Positions 1 to 11,770 of a stretch of 64,000 nucleotides of DNA are shown here, piece after piece. The notes below the pieces were generated by a model. That model did not search any database and had not been told where the DNA came from. It worked only from the letters and a program-made list of their open reading frames with translations. The stretch lies in contig NC_061794.1 of assembly GCF_021462225.1 (NCBI RefSeq), forward strand, positions 21,131,284 through 21,195,283, in the 5' to 3' direction. The position numbers and the translations under genes are program-made. This DNA comes from Girardinichthys multiradiatus. Taxonomy: Eukaryota > Chordata > Actinopteri > Cyprinodontiformes > Goodeidae. Numbering within the stretch: the stretch's first letter is position 1; every line of letters starts with the position of its first letter.

Positions 1-376
1 GGGCAGTATGGAAAATTATGTAAAAACATCCCGATTCACCCTCACAGGACTTTCTGACTTCAGAAAGGTGGCAGAAGTGACCTTGTTTGCGCTCCTGCCT
101 GTCATCTCCACCAACAGGCTGTTGCTTAGTTGTTATGGTGACTCATGGCTGAACTACAGGAAAACATGTGGCTTTAAGCGTTTGCATTTTCCATATTTGT
201 TTACTTACCCTGTCCTTTTACTAAATACGTTTTAAATATTTCATGTGGTTGAACTGTTAAAAGGGCCTGCAGTGTAGGGACTTTGTGCCGTGACCGTACA
301 TGTGACCTGATCTGTACATGTGTGTGTTTTTGTGTCACTGACAGTTGTGTGTGTCTCTCTGGGGCTTCTCCTACAG
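1..376 (+). other. pex14: pex14 intron (3' part)
   Basis: This is non-coding sequence upstream of the first visible pex14 exon. It ends in a splice acceptor (CTACAG at 371-376). No other exon was recognised; upstream pex14 exons lie left of the window. Confidence 0.75.
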
Positions 377-468
377 ACATCATCCTCAACCAACCGCATC
401 CTGGACAACCAAACCGTTGGAGAGCTGAAGGCTGAGATTGCCTCTTTGAAGGGCTTACTGCTCAGCAG
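377..468 (+). CDS. pex14: Peroxin-14, penultimate coding exon
   Basis: PEX14 is a peroxisomal membrane protein that docks the cargo receptor PEX5 during matrix protein import. This 92-bp exon is bounded by CTACAG (acceptor) and a GT donor at 469. It encodes a segment beginning TSSSTNRILDNQTV and ending SLKGLLLSR, which matches the region just after the coiled coil of vertebrate PEX14. It ends in phase 2; the AG left over joins the first G of the exon at 4295 to make an Arg codon. That exact phase match with the next exon supports the model. The N-terminal PEX5/PEX19-binding domain and the membrane segment must lie on exons left of the window. Confidence 0.95.
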
Positions 469-1139
469 GTAACAAAGTTATCCAGACCCCTGTCACATGA
501 AACAGCCTTTAGCTGTGTTTGTGTGTGTGTTGGAAGAGTCAGGACACGTTGCTTGTGGCCTTTTTGATTTCTGTAATGCAGTCCATTTGAACTGTGTGCC
601 AGTGACACAAGAGCAAAGCACCATCCGCTTGATAACGTGCCACATGAAAGTTTGTGTTTTCCATAGAAAATACAAACTCAAACGTCACTGCATTTTTCTA
701 AGCATCCAAAACATAGATACCTGAATTATGTAAATAAGAAAAGTAAAACAGTTTATTACTTATGGAGGTAGAATTGTTTAGTATTACTAACGTGTAATTG
801 GCAAAACTCATTAGCTTTAAACTTCTTCGGACATGGTGAAGTTTAAACAGTTGGCATGTTCTTACTTATCAGCATGGGGAAACTGCAGATTTATACAACG
901 GGTTCAGTGTTGGGGTGATGGTGGATTAGCTCACATGTACTGCTCACCGTAGGTCCATTACTCCTAATAACGCTGTTCTGTTAACTCCAAGTATAACATT
1001 TGTTAGGAAAGACAGAACCTCCTTGTACTGGTTTTGTTGAATATTTGGGGTAAAGGGTTATTGCATTTTACAAAATGTTTCTGGTATAAGTATGTGTACG
1101 TTATTTTTGCTGTCATGTGTATGAAATAGAATTGTGTTC

Positions 1140-1975
1140 ATTGGCCACTTTAGTAGGTATGCCTCACTAGTTCTGGATTGGACCCTTTTTTGCTACTAAA
1201 ACAGCCCTAATTGTTCTTGGCATAAATTCCACAAGGTTTTGGAAACATTTCTTAGATATTCTGGTCCATATTGACATGATGGCATCAAACAGTTGCTTCA
1301 GATTTGTTGGCTGTGGATCCATGATGTAAATCTCCCAGTGCCACCTCACTGTAAATGGACCAAACTTGAATAGCAATTTTCTAGTTACTGTATACTCGCT
1401 ATTGAAAGTGGTGTTACACTGGAGCCACACTCACCCAACCACTCTCACAAACACGCTCAAATGGAGACTACTTGAGATTGAGTGCCTTGCCCAAGGCACT
1501 TCGACATGCAGCAGGGGAGAAGGTTGACACAGATTTTTTTATTTAACTGCTTAACAACGACTCTTTCCACTGATCCACAGCTGCCCCAACATCCCTAAGG
1601 TTTTGGGTTGAGATCTGGTGACTTAGATGCTCAGTTTGTAAGAAGGTCCAACGTGACAAAATATTTCCCACACCATGACACTACCACCACAAACCTGAAT
1701 TGATACAAGGCAGTTTAGTCCCAACCTCTAAATCTTGCAGCTTAAACAAAGACTCGTTAGACCAGGAAACATTTATCAAATCTGTTATTGTCTAGCTTTG
1801 GTGAGCCTGAGCGAGCCTCGGTTTTCTGCTCTTAGCTGACAGCAATTTTACTCACACCGCTGATGCCCACTGGATATGTCCTCTTTTTTTGGGGGGCGGG
1901 CCATTTCGCTGTTAACCCAAGAGGTGACTGTGCTTGAAAATCCAGTAGATCAGAGATGTCTGAACTACTCACATT
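1140..1975 (-). mobile_element. Decayed Tc1/mariner-type DNA transposon
   Basis: The left end carries GGCCACTTTAGTAGG, close to the terminal sequence of a repeat widespread in fish. On the minus strand, 1167-1320 still reads as a transposase C-terminus (QPTNLKQLFDAIMSIW ... FMPRTIRAVLVAKKGP). That layout is typical of Tc1-like proteins, which end in an AKGGP-type motif. Sequence around 1690-1870 and 1930-1975 matches the middle and right part of the same repeat, also seen at 34790-35560 and 26300-26560. Many stops and gaps show that it is inactive. Confidence 0.75.
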
Positions 1976-3639
1976 TCTATTATTTCATTCTCAAAGTACG
2001 AAATACAAGACAGGGCACCACTGATTCATTCTAGTAAAGCAGATGAGTCTGAAAAGGCCTCAAGATAGCATCTAAAAATTTTTTCAAAGAACAGTTCCCA
2101 AACAAGGGAGGTTAAAAAAAATCTACATATTTTTTATCAAATCTTACAGCAGTTTTTTCACTGTAAAATTAAACTTCTGTATAAAAATAAACTTCAGTCC
2201 TCAAATTCAGACCCACCTTGCATGCAAAAAGCTGTGCTGAGGATAACCAAATTTAACCTCGTAAAACCGCTCTGGAAAACCTAAGTATAGAGCATGAGGA
2301 ACTGCACATACTGAACGTATGTGTTGCCGTGAAATCAGTTGCCGTTGCTGTCAAATCAGCGAAAGGCCGTGCACGTCTAAAACAGGTTTTAAAGTCAGAG
2401 TACATTTGTAATCCCTGCAGGGCTGAATTTAAATCTCAGAAAGAAGTTCCAAAAACAGAACAGCCATCAGGCAAACGTAACTCTACAGTGACGTATTTCT
2501 GAACGTTTTCCACTAATACGTGAACCATAGGAACACAATGTCTCACAGCTTCTACAAACTGCACAGTTGTTTACATTTTCTTTCACTTTACAACCAGCTG
2601 GGCTCACACTATAGCATTCAGCTGACTAATCTCTGTGTTAAAGTTTTTAACAGAGAGACAAGTACAGAAAGACAGATGACTGTAATTCAAAATAAGAGAA
2701 GGAAATGGCCAATCTGAGATTGAAACAATCAGTTATCAGATACATTTAACTTTTTTTAAATAAAAAAATGAATATTAATAGCAGACCTTATTATAATTAT
2801 ACTACTGGATAAATATTCACCGTATTCTCTTTAGCCTTCCCACATTTTTACTCTTCCTAATCAGACATAGCCCAGCTCAGTTGGGTCGATTAGCATGCAT
2901 GATTATACATCCATGTCTATAATGAGCCCTGAAGTAAGAGTGTAAATCAGAAAACCAAGCAAGGACATAAATTGCTTCAGAACTGTCTGGTTGAACATGT
3001 TTTGTTCCCCCCCTCTCAAGTTTTAATCAGTAATAATCCTTTTGTCATTTGCTTTTCAGTTTTCATCCCAACTCGCGCTGTGACTTTCCCGGCAAAGGCT
3101 TGAATCATAAAATAAAGGCTCACCATCTGTCTCTAAACGTGTTACCTTTATGTTCTTCTGATCCAAATAGTCTCCAAACCGCAGAATCTTTTTGATCTTA
3201 AAAATTGCATTCTGTATAATTAGAGAAAAAAACTTGGAGCACCTTTACCAGGTGTGGTGAACATCTGGCTGTCGCTGGGGGAAAATATTCTATCATAATC
3301 ATCAGGAGTACATTAGGATTGCATGGACATTCATGCACCTATATATTTTTTTTATAGATATGAGAGATCAACAAGTTCTTTGTTTAGTCCACAAAAATCT
3401 GTTAAAAATATTTTTCACAATAGAGATCCTGTTTAAATTAGGCCCAAACAAAGTGAAAGTGAGGCCTTCACCCCCAAACACCTTTCAGATGCAGTCAACT
3501 TCAGGACATTGTTTTGTGGATATTCTATTATTTTCCAACCACATTTTCAAATTATTTCGATGTCTGTTCAATGAAAATGCTTAGAAATGGTTAGGATATA
3601 AGTTTGAGTTAAACTTATAAAGAGCCATTTTAGGAGTCG

Positions 3640-4120
3640 GTTACAGACCACTGGTAGACCACCACAAAGTAGTGCCCAGTTGTTAAGTTCAAGGAAAGTT
3701 GGTGTTTTTTCTTCTTTTTCCAAATAAAAATTTGAAATGTGTGCTGTTCAGTTGTATTCAACCCCCCTGAGTCCATACTTTGCGACAAGATGAGACAAAA
3801 TTGTCTCATCTTGCCAGAGAACGTTCTTCTACAACCATGGTGTTCTTCTTGCCACTCTTTCATGAAGGTCAGATGTAGAGTACACTAATAATGGCTCTTC
3901 TCTGCTTCTCTAATTAATACTGTAGATGACTGTACAGCATTTAGTTTCAGGGTGCCAGAGTAAAGGGGGGACTCTCTTTTTATTTGTAAACATCTTTTCC
4001 ATTGACTTTACAACTGTGCGCTGCATTTAGTTGGTCTATCGCATAAAATCCCAAAAAGACGCATATACATTAGTGGTTGCAACCTGACTCAATGTGGAAA
4101 GATTTAAGGGGTCATAATTG
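3640..4120. mobile_element. Decayed Tc1-like fragment
   Basis: Sequence near 3790-3870 (strings such as GTTCTTCTTGCCACTCTTTC) and near 4030-4120 (a GTGGTTGCAACCTGAC-type tail followed by AAGGGGTCATAATTG) resembles the Tc1-like family also present at 6390, 46000 and 58709. No usable reading frame remains. Confidence 0.55.
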
Positions 4121-4294
4121 TGTTTATATGGTGTTATAGTCTTGTGGTTGCAGTTGCCTACTCTTGGATGATAACTTTGTAAAAAAAAAAACAACTTTCC
4201 GCATATTTAGATCAGAATGAGGTTTTGAATGAAGTTGTCATTAACGCTAACTTATTTCCACTGTTTTTTTGTTTTTTTTCCCCCAACCCCACAG

Positions 4295-4739
4295 GAGACA
4301 GTTTCCTTCCACTCCTGCTATTCCTAAGATCCCCTCATGGCAGATTCCTCTGAAATCGCCTTCAGCGACCGGCTTACCATCTGTTAACCACACCAACAGC
4401 AGCAGTGACATCTCCCCCGTCAGTAATGAGTCCGCCAACTCTTCCCCAGTCAAAGATGGACACCAGAGCCCCCAGGATGCACTGGGGGGACCAGACGGAG
4501 CCCACGGGATCAACGGAGATACCTGCACGCCACCGCCGCCAGACCAGGTCCGCATGGAGGTGCAGGGTGAAGAGGAAAAGGAGGAGGATGACGAAGAGGA
4601 TGATGTTAGCCATGTGGAGGAGGAAGAGGCTCTGAGCATACAGTCGCAAGATCGACGAGGCGGAGATGGACAGATTAATGAACAGGTTGACAAACTCAGG
4701 CGGCCTGAGGGTGCCAGCAACGACAGCGAGGTTGATTAG
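4295..4739 (+). CDS. pex14: Peroxin-14, last coding exon and stop
   Basis: This exon encodes the C-terminal tail of PEX14. It opens [20 protein letters not shown], then has a Ser-rich stretch ([16 protein letters not shown]), an acidic run after [20 protein letters not shown], and ends [20 protein letters not shown]...ASNDSEVD before TAG at 4737-4739. These blocks are characteristic of vertebrate PEX14. The exon starts after CCCACAG, and its first base completes the Arg codon begun at 467-468. The tail is thought to be cytosolic and poorly structured. The acidic and Pro/Ser bias and the GC-richer codon use contrast with the AT-rich flanks. Open frames on the opposite strand here are shadows of this exon. 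Confidence 0.97.
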
Positions 4740-5400
4740 CCGAAAAGCAGAATCTCGGCTCGTTTCTCTAAGAACCTACTCACATCATTTCATTTCAATC
4801 CACCTTCCTTTCCGTTTCTACATCATCTTGTTGCATTCTGATGCTGAGCAAAATAAGGAGTAGTTATGGGTATTGAGAGGATCCACAGCTGACAGATATT
4901 GAAGTGGGTTGGTGAATTAAAGGCTTCCCACAATTTACCTTTGATAATGCAAATCAAGCTGCATGCTAAGCTAAGTCCAATGTAGTGACGCTTCTCCAAG
5001 GGGAGAAATAATAGAAGCGATAGTAAAATCACAACAACTTTAAAGGCGCCTGTTTAATGCTAGCCATGTTTGACTTTTAGCTTTTAATTTAAATCATTTG
5101 ATCAGATTATTAGCAGCTCTGCTTCAGCATACTTGTAACTATACTGATTCAGACCGAAGCTGCACATCCGTTAGTCAGAAAGCAGATGTTGCTTTAGTCT
5201 CAAAGTTACACTGATCTTCCTGTGAAGCGTAGAACGAGTTTCTCTCCTTGCTGATGGCAATAGGAGAGGACAAGCTCTTCCAGGGCCTTAGCTCTCAACC
5301 TCTTTTATGTGTCCTTTTGCATTGGTGTCAGTCTGTCAATAATTCACAAGGCCAGCAGGGTGGCATTTGGGTGAAATAAAAGCCCTGAAATTCGAGATTA
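4740..5400 (+). other. pex14: pex14 3' UTR (extent inferred)
   Basis: The sequence downstream of the pex14 stop has no coding signal. An AATAAA at 5375-5380 is the first canonical poly(A) hexamer; an ATTAAA variant occurs near 4914. The true cleavage site cannot be decided from sequence alone. Confidence 0.5.
5375..5380 (+). promoter_or_regulatory. pex14: Candidate pex14 poly(A) signal AATAAA
   Basis: This is the first AATAAA after the pex14 stop codon, 636 bp downstream. Assignment rests on position only. Confidence 0.35.
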
Positions 5401-6388
5401 GAATGTGATGACGGGCTTTGTTCCATGCCGGTGTCAGAGTGCTCATATGCTCAGAGGACGAAGGGGGGAAAGATAAATGTTTTTTTCCCCCTCTCTCTCT
5501 CTCTCTTGCTTTCCTTTTTCACCGAAGGCTGAATCCTGCATCTTTGCGAGTGAGAGCTTTGTGCGCGAGTCAGGGGAGGAAAAACCCAGACAGTCTGTGG
5601 AGCTATATCTGTGTCTCCAGCAGGGCAGCTGATTTGGTTTGTGAAGTATGTTAATAATCAAATGATCAACAAATAACAGATGTATTAGTTCATGCAGCTT
5701 GAAATGTCAAGGAGGCTAAAAGTGGAAATCTAATACTAGAAGCCCAGTTGCATCGTATCATTTTCTATGACAAACCCTCCGGTCCAAATTAGGTAGGGCC
5801 TCCCACAGTGAGTAATCTTTACAGAAAACGGCAACAATATTTTGTAATTAAGCTGCAGTAAGACAAAAGCGCTGCCACAGAGGGAAGTTGCAGAACTGGT
5901 ATTACTTTCTTTTTTCTCTCTCTCTCTTGATGTGGAGGAGGATGGGGAAGTAAAAAAAATGCCCCGTGATTGAAAAGGAAAGTAATAAATGAATACTTGA
6001 CTTATTGAATTACTCACTGTGTCTCAAGCTAACAAGAAGAGTTCATGACTGAGAAGAAGGGATGCCGGCGGTTTTCGTCTCCATCACATGGTTTTCCTAC
6101 GCGTAAAGAAAAGGCACAAATTATGTTTCATCATGTTATGACCATCATGAGCATCAAATAATACCTTTATTGTAAAATCTTGTTTTTATATGTATTTGAT
6201 TGTTGTTTTTGGGGGGAGCATTGTATAAAATTCACCCACAACTGTAATAAATCTGGTTTACCACAAGAAGAGTGGCTTATAGTTATTTTAAAACAGAAAC
6301 TGCATTGTGGTACTAATTTAAGATTGAATTAGAGAGAATTTCTGGTGAATTGGTACACAACAATCTGTCACAGTTTATCATATATTTA
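5401..6388. other. Intergenic; unique block at 5640-5990
   Basis: No gene was recognised. The part around 5640-5990 is non-repetitive and mixed in composition (for example CCTCCGGTCCAAATTAGG and a TAATTAAGCTGCAG motif with homeobox-like TAATTA). It looks different from the decayed repeats nearby. It is a candidate conserved non-coding element, untested. Confidence 0.3.
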
Positions 6389-6909
6389 CAGTGCCGTGCA
6401 AAAGTATTTACATTCCTGAAACTATTTCAGTTGTTGTCACATTACAACCACAAACTTTAATTGAATTATAAGGATTTATAAGACAGATCATCTCTTTAAT
6501 TTTTTTCCTAAATTGTCCAGTATGTATCTCCATCCATCTTCTCATCAACTCTAATGGGCTTCCCTCTCCCTGCTGCAAAAAAGCATCCCACAGTATGTTG
6601 CAGCCACCACCATGTTTTACTGTGGGGAGGGTTTTTTTCAAGGTGATTTCCAGCGATGGCTTTCCTTCACACATCATTTTTCACTTGTGGCATATAACTT
6701 GTGGTTATATGCCACAAAAACGTATATCCTGTTCAAGAGATTCTCCCACCTTAGCTAGGTGGACAGAATGTCATTTCCAAAGAATTAAAAAACTGATAAA
6801 TAGTGCGCTACTTTTTGTTTGTCTATTATATAAAATACAAAAAGGTTTGTGATTGTAATGAGTCAAAATTTGGAAAAATTGGGGTGTGAATAGTTTTTCA
6901 AGGCCCTGT
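6389..6909 (-). mobile_element. Tc1-like element, deleted copy
   Basis: The left end CAGTGCCGTGCAAAAG and the right end (complement of CTTTTTCAAGGCCCTG) form the inverted terminal repeats of a Tc1-like family. Both ends carry the associated TCACATTACAACCACAAAC-type subterminal sequence. Inside, on the minus strand, 6408-6677 keeps a transposase fragment with TVKHGGGCNILWDAF (a V-K-H-G-G-G motif typical of Tc1 transposases). At about 520 bp the copy is internally deleted and cannot encode a full transposase. Confidence 0.8.
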
Positions 6910-7735
6910 ATTTTATGCCTTAAACAGGCAACTCCAGATACAGGTGTGAACACCAGCCTACTTTATGTGTGTATTGAATGTAAAACCTTGACTAATCCTC
7001 TGCTGAGTAGTCTGAAACCATGACAAGCAGGGACTTCCACCATTTCCTCAGCTTTTTTCCCCAGAAGTGACTAAGTGAAGCGCTTTGTGATCAAAAGTTT
7101 CAATCTTTGTTTATTCCTGTGGGTTGATCAACAAGTTTGCCTCTTGTTTTCGGTTACACAAATGCCATCTTCACAAATGTCAATGTTTTAATTATTTTTG
7201 GCTGTTGGGATGTTGAGAAAAGCGACTTTTCCATTTAAGCTTCAGGTATTTAAAACTGGCAGAAATGCAACCAGGTGTACACTTGTGTTTTACTTATTTA
7301 AAGCATCTAAACTGAGCTGAATTTGAATATCCCATTCATATCCAGTTGTATATGATCCATTTCAGTGCAAATTCAGTTCAAATCAGTGAAATTTGTTCCA
7401 CTACAATCCAATCCTAAAGTCAGATCCAGTTCCATACAGTCCAGTTCAATCCCAGTCATTCAACAAAGGCAATTCGATTTAGGGGGCTTATCTAGCATGT
7501 TTCACCTACACAAAAACAAAATGGGCTGTGATTGTTTTGATAACCATTGTTTATTGGGGGCCAAACATGTAGTCTACATGACCCACAATGCACACTTAAC
7601 CTGGAGATTCAAGTGTATTATAAAAGCGATACCCATAACTCCTCTTGAGTTGCAAAAATGTCCTAAAATGTGATTCCAATGTGCTTAAGTGATTGATATC
7701 ATGATTAATTCTATAATTATGGTTACGAGTGAGCA
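6910..7735. other. Intergenic, no gene seen
   Basis: AT-rich sequence. At about 7340-7470 there is a degenerate run of short units like CCAGTTCAATCC, a tandem-type low-complexity tract common in fish. Nothing else was recognised. Confidence 0.5.
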
Positions 7736-7977
7736 ACGTACTCGTCTTACGCTTTATCGGGGACCGGGTCGTGGGGGCAGCAGACTCAGCAGAGACGCCC
7801 AGACGTCCCTCTTTCCAGACACCTCCTTCAGCTCCTCCGGGGGGGAGCCCAAGGCGTTCCAGGCCAGCCAAGAGACATGGTCCTTCCAGCGTGTCCTGGG
7901 CCGTCCCCTGGGCCTCCTCCCGGTGGGACGTGCCTGGAACACCTCCCGAGGAAGGCGTCCAGGAGGCATCTGATATA

Positions 7978-9226
7978 CAGGGGTTGGACAAAGAAACTGA
8001 AACACCTGTCATTTTAGTGTGGGAGGTTTCATGGCTAAATTGGACCAGCCTGGTAGCCAGTCTTCATTGATTGCACATTGCACCAGTAAGAGCAGAGTGT
8101 GAAGGTTCAATTAGCAGGGTAAGAGCACAGTTTTGCTCAAAATATTGAAATGCTCACAACATTATGGTGACATACCAGAGTTCAAAAGAGTACAAATTGT
8201 TGGTGCACGTCTTGCTGGCGCATCTGTGACCAAGACAGCAAGTCTTTGTGATGTATCAAGAGCCACGGTATCCAGGGTAATGTCAGCATACCACCAAGAA
8301 GGATGAACCACATCCAACAGGATTAACTGTGGACGCAAGAGGAAGCTGTCTGAAAGGGATGTTTGGGTGCAAACCTGGATTGTATCCAAAAAACATAAAA
8401 CCACGGCTGCCCAAATCACGGCAGAATTAAATGTGCATCTCAACTCTCCTGTTTCCACCAGAACTGTCCGTCGGGAGCTCCACAGGATCAATATACACGG
8501 CCGGGCTGCTATACCCAAACCTTTGGTCACTCATGCCAATGCCAAACGTCGGTTTCAATGTTGCAAGGAGCGCAAATCTTGGGCTGTGAACAATGTGAAA
8601 CATGTATTGTTCTCTGATGGCTCCACCTTTACTGTTTTCCTCACATCCGGGAGAGTTACGGTGTGGAGAAGCCCCAAAGAAGCGTACCACCCAGACTGTT
8701 GCATGCCCAGAGTGAAGCATGGGGGTGGATCAGTGATGGTTTGGGCTGCCATATCATGGCATTCCCTTGGCCCAATACTTGTGCTAGATGGGTGCGTCAC
8801 TGCCAAGGATTACCGAACCATTCTTGAGGACCATGTGCATCCAATGGTTCATACATTGTATCCTGAAGGCGGTGCACCAATACACACAGCAAGACTGGTG
8901 AAAGATTGGTTTGATGAACATGAAAGTGAAGTTGAACATCTCCCATGGCCTGCACAGTCACCAGATCTAAATATTATTGAGCCACTTTGGGGTGTTTTGG
9001 AGGAGCGAGTCAGGAAACGTTTTCCTCCACCAGTATCACGTAGTGACCTGGCCACTATCCTGCAAGAAGAATGGCTTAAAATCCCTCTGACCACTGTGCA
9101 GGACTTATATATGTCATTCCCAAGACAAATTGACGCTGTATTGGCCGCAAAAGGAGGCCCTACACCATACTAATAAATTATTGTGGTCTTAAAACAGGTG
9201 TTTCAGTTTCATTGTCCAAAAACCTG
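7978..9226 (+). mobile_element. Tc1-like DNA transposon, complete ends
   Basis: This 1,249-bp element has imperfect inverted terminal repeats of about 30 bp. The left starts CAGGGGTTGGACAAAG and the right, read on the complement, starts CAGGTTTTTGGACAATG; both continue into GAAACTGAAACACCTG. It is flanked by TA dinucleotides (7976-7977 and 9227-9228), the target duplication of Tc1/mariner insertion. Removing it rejoins the host LINE reading (CATCTGATAGATGCC), so it landed inside that older retrotransposon. Its single gene is broken (see the next entry). Confidence 0.93.
8165..9173 (+). pseudogene. Tc1-like transposase, broken
   Basis: The helix-turn-helix N-terminus (PEFKRVQIVGARLAGASV, then SLCDVSRATVSRVMSAYH) is followed by an in-frame TGA at 8304-8306. 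The frame then stays open to 9173 (about 268 codons). The catalytic part shows VLFSDGSTF (first Asp), [13 protein letters not shown], and SPDLNIIEPLWG (final acidic position). At the second catalytic Asp, where Tc1 enzymes usually have a QDGAP- or QDNAP-type motif, this copy reads EGGAPIHTAR, so the Asp seems to be Gly. The stop codon and this change together make the copy inactive. It ends RQIDAVLAAKGGPTPY, a standard Tc1 C-terminus. Confidence 0.88.
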
Positions 9227-10378
9227 TAGATGCCCGAACCACCTCAACTGGCTCCATTTGAGGCAGGAACTCCCCTCCAACCTGAAAAGGACAGGCCACC
9301 CTTTTCCGGTCGAGAACCATGGCCTCGGACTGGGATGAACTGATCTTCATCCCAGCCGCTTCACACTCTGCTGCGAACTGCCCCAGCGCATGTTGTAGGT
9401 CTTGGCTAGGGGGCCAGCAGGACCACGTCATCTGCAAAAAGAAGAGACAAAATCCACTGGTCCCCAAACCAGACCCCCTCCGACCCTTGGCTGCACTTAG
9501 AAATCCGGTGACAAAGGGCAGCCCTGCCAGAGTCCAACATGCACCGGGAACAGGTCCGACTTAAGGGCTGCCCTTTGTCAATGCGGACCAAACACCTGCT
9601 CCACTTGTACAGAGACCGGATGGCCCCTAGTAAAGGCCCCCCAATTCCATACTCCTGGAGCACCCCCCACAGGACACCACGAGGGACACAGTTGAATGCC
9701 TTCTCCAGGTCCACAAACACATGTGGACCGGTTGGGCAAACTCCCATGAACCCTCAAGTACCCTGCAGAGGGTATAGAGCTGGTCCAGTGTTCCACGGCC
9801 AGGACGAAAACCACACTGCTCCTCCTGAAGCTGAGGTTCGACTATCGGCCGGACTCTCATCTCTAATACCCTGGTGTAGGCCTTACCAGGGAGGCTGAGT
9901 AGTGTGATCCCCCTATAGTTGGAACACACCCTCCGGTCCCCCTTCTTATGAAGGGGGACCACCACCCCAGTCTGCCAGTCCAGAGGCACTGTCCCCGACC
10001 ACCACGCAATGTTGAAGAGGCGTGTCAACCATGACAGCCCTACAACATCCAGATACTTGAGGTACTCAGGGTGGATCTCAGCCACTCCCGAAGCCCTGCC
10101 ACTGCGGAACTTATTAACCACCTCAATGACTTCAGCCTGGGTGATGAAAGAGTCTAACCCCGAGTCCCCAGCCTCTGTTTCCAACAGGGAATGCGTGATG
10201 GCAGGATTGAGGAGATCCTCGAAGTACTCCTTCCACCGCCCGATAATGTCCCCAGTCGAGATCAGCAGCCTCCCACCCCCACTGTAAACAGTGTTGGCGA
10301 AGCACTGCTTCCACCTCCTGAGACGCCAGACGGTTTGCCAGAATCGCTTCGAGGCCAACTGGTCAAGCCGGGTTATGA

Positions 10379-10880
10379 GTATTTAAATAAATTCATTGTG
10401 TTGCAATGCATCTGGCCACTCCAGGGTGATTGGAGCCAATAAAACTCCACATATGAAGTTCAGCGTTTAATATTTTCACCCTGGATGTTCATTTGTCAAG
10501 TTTTTGGTCAAAAATAGCCAACTGGTAGGGAACGCTACTTTTTAGGTAAGACCTAGCAAAGTAGCCTCTAGGTGTACATATTCCACATATTTGTTCTGTA
10601 AAGAATTAGTACCACTGATGTTTTGTGTTAGATCCTGCCTGTCTCTGTCTAAAGGTCAAGTGAAGAGTCAGATGGAGAAACCGCACCTGATCTAGGCTGC
10701 GGGTCCTAATAGTATTGGCCACAAACTCCTAAAGACCCTTTTAGACCAGCTGTGTGTGGTTCTGCAGCACCTCTTCAAACTAGTTTGACCCATTAGAAGG
10801 TTCCAAGGCTGTGGAAGACCACCTGCCTTGTTCTAATATCTAAAAAATGCTTAACAACTGTAGACCTCTTGTGTACAATA
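10379..10880. other. Intergenic, no feature recognised
   Basis: No gene or recognisable repeat was seen in this stretch between the LINE 5' truncation and the next repeat. Confidence 0.5.
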
Positions 10881-10884
10881 GGAG

Positions 10885-11060
10885 TCAAGTCTGACTCCTA
10901 TAACATCCCATGTCATGAATCAGAATCAGAATCAGCTTTATTGCCAAGTTTGTACATACAAACAAGGGATTTGACACTACACTTTGCTCTTTTGTTCTGA
11001 AGAGACCACCTGAGTCAGCAAACAAGCACATCAGGACCCCCTGCAGTTTGCTTTTTACCA
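10885..11060 (-). mobile_element. 3' tail of a LINE/SINE-type element
   Basis: Read on the minus strand, the sequence ends GGCAATAAAGCTGATTC followed by repeats of TGATTC. This simple tail is typical of a fish non-LTR element. The preceding sequence has only short, interrupted coding similarity. Confidence 0.55.
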
Positions 11061-11149
11061 TGGAGTTGAAGACACTATTATACACCTGCTTCAAGAAACC
11101 CACTGTAATCTGGACAAAGGAGGCAGCACCGTGAGTACCAATCAGAGTC

Positions 11150-11770
11150 CTATCATCTGCAGAAGTACTCAGTTGACCATGCAGTTGTCAGGTGCTTTAG
11201 AGATGGACAAGAAGCTGAGTACAGAGAGCTGGTGGAAAAACAGGAAGATATCAAACACTTCTTCCAGTATGGGAGAAGACATGAGGTTAAGCAAGGAGTA
11301 TAAATACTTGAGTGCTCACCTGGACAAGAGACTGGATTGGAGATACTGTCTAAAAGAAGGGACAGAGCACACTACTTGTCGAGGAAGCTTATGTTCCAAG
11401 TTGTTTGCAGCAAGATGCTGCATGTATTCTATAATTCTGCTGTGGAGAGCAATATACTGTATTTTACTATCATCTTTTGGGGTAGCAGCATCAGAGCCAG
11501 TGGTCAGGACAGTTCCAGGCTATGTTCTGGAGCCTCTACAAACAAGAATGCCCTATAAATTGAAATCATAATGGACAAACCTGAGTACCCTCTTCCTGAG
11601 AAGTTAATTAAAAAATAGTGTTGTCAGTCACAGGCCTCATCAGATCCGCTGTAACACAGACTGCTACAGCCATCAGCCTAGCCACAGCCCTCAGTATCAT
11701 AACTCTTTGAGGAAACTTGGATAATGAGCGCTCCTCCAACATCTCGTCTCTCTTTATAGTTCAGCAATTG
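11150..11770 (+). mobile_element. Degenerate L2-like LINE 3' end
   Basis: The fragment EYKYLSAHLDKRLDWR followed by a CSKLFAARCCMYS-type stretch corresponds to the ORF2 C-terminal segment of the better preserved copy at 33076-33690 (EYKYLGVHLDNRLEWR, FGVCSKMLHIFYKSVVES). Frames are broken, and the final part after 11600 matches the 3' non-coding end of that copy. Confidence 0.7.

Larger units (their letters stand above)
469..4294 (+). other. pex14: pex14 last intron
   Basis: This 3.8-kb intron runs from a GT donor (469) to a CCCACAG acceptor with a T/C-rich tract (4269-4294). Two decayed DNA-transposon copies lie in it, at about 1140-1975 and 3640-4120. The rest (469-1138 and 1976-3640) is AT-rich and I recognise nothing there. 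Confidence 0.85.
7736..10378 (-). mobile_element. Non-LTR retrotransposon ORF2 remnant (split by a Tc1 insertion)
   Basis: On the minus strand the sequence encodes the C-terminal half of a LINE ORF2 protein in several frames. The reverse transcriptase region contains SNYRGITLLSLPGKAYTR, EEQCGFRPGRGTLDQLYTL and an active-site FADDVVLLA (near 9410). After the inserted DNA transposon, the C-terminus continues with PPGRLPREVFQARPTGRR and RGRPRTRWKDHVSWLAW to the 3' end near 7736. Frames change several times and stops interrupt, so the copy is dead and 5'-truncated near 10378. The 41945-42490 copy on the + strand is the same family. I did not determine the clade (Rex, L2 or RTE types are all possible). 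Confidence 0.9.

Noticed and set aside
4247..4720. Long open frame antisense to the pex14 last exon
   Set aside because: It is the complement of Ser/Glu-rich codons of a recognised exon, with no protein similarity of its own.
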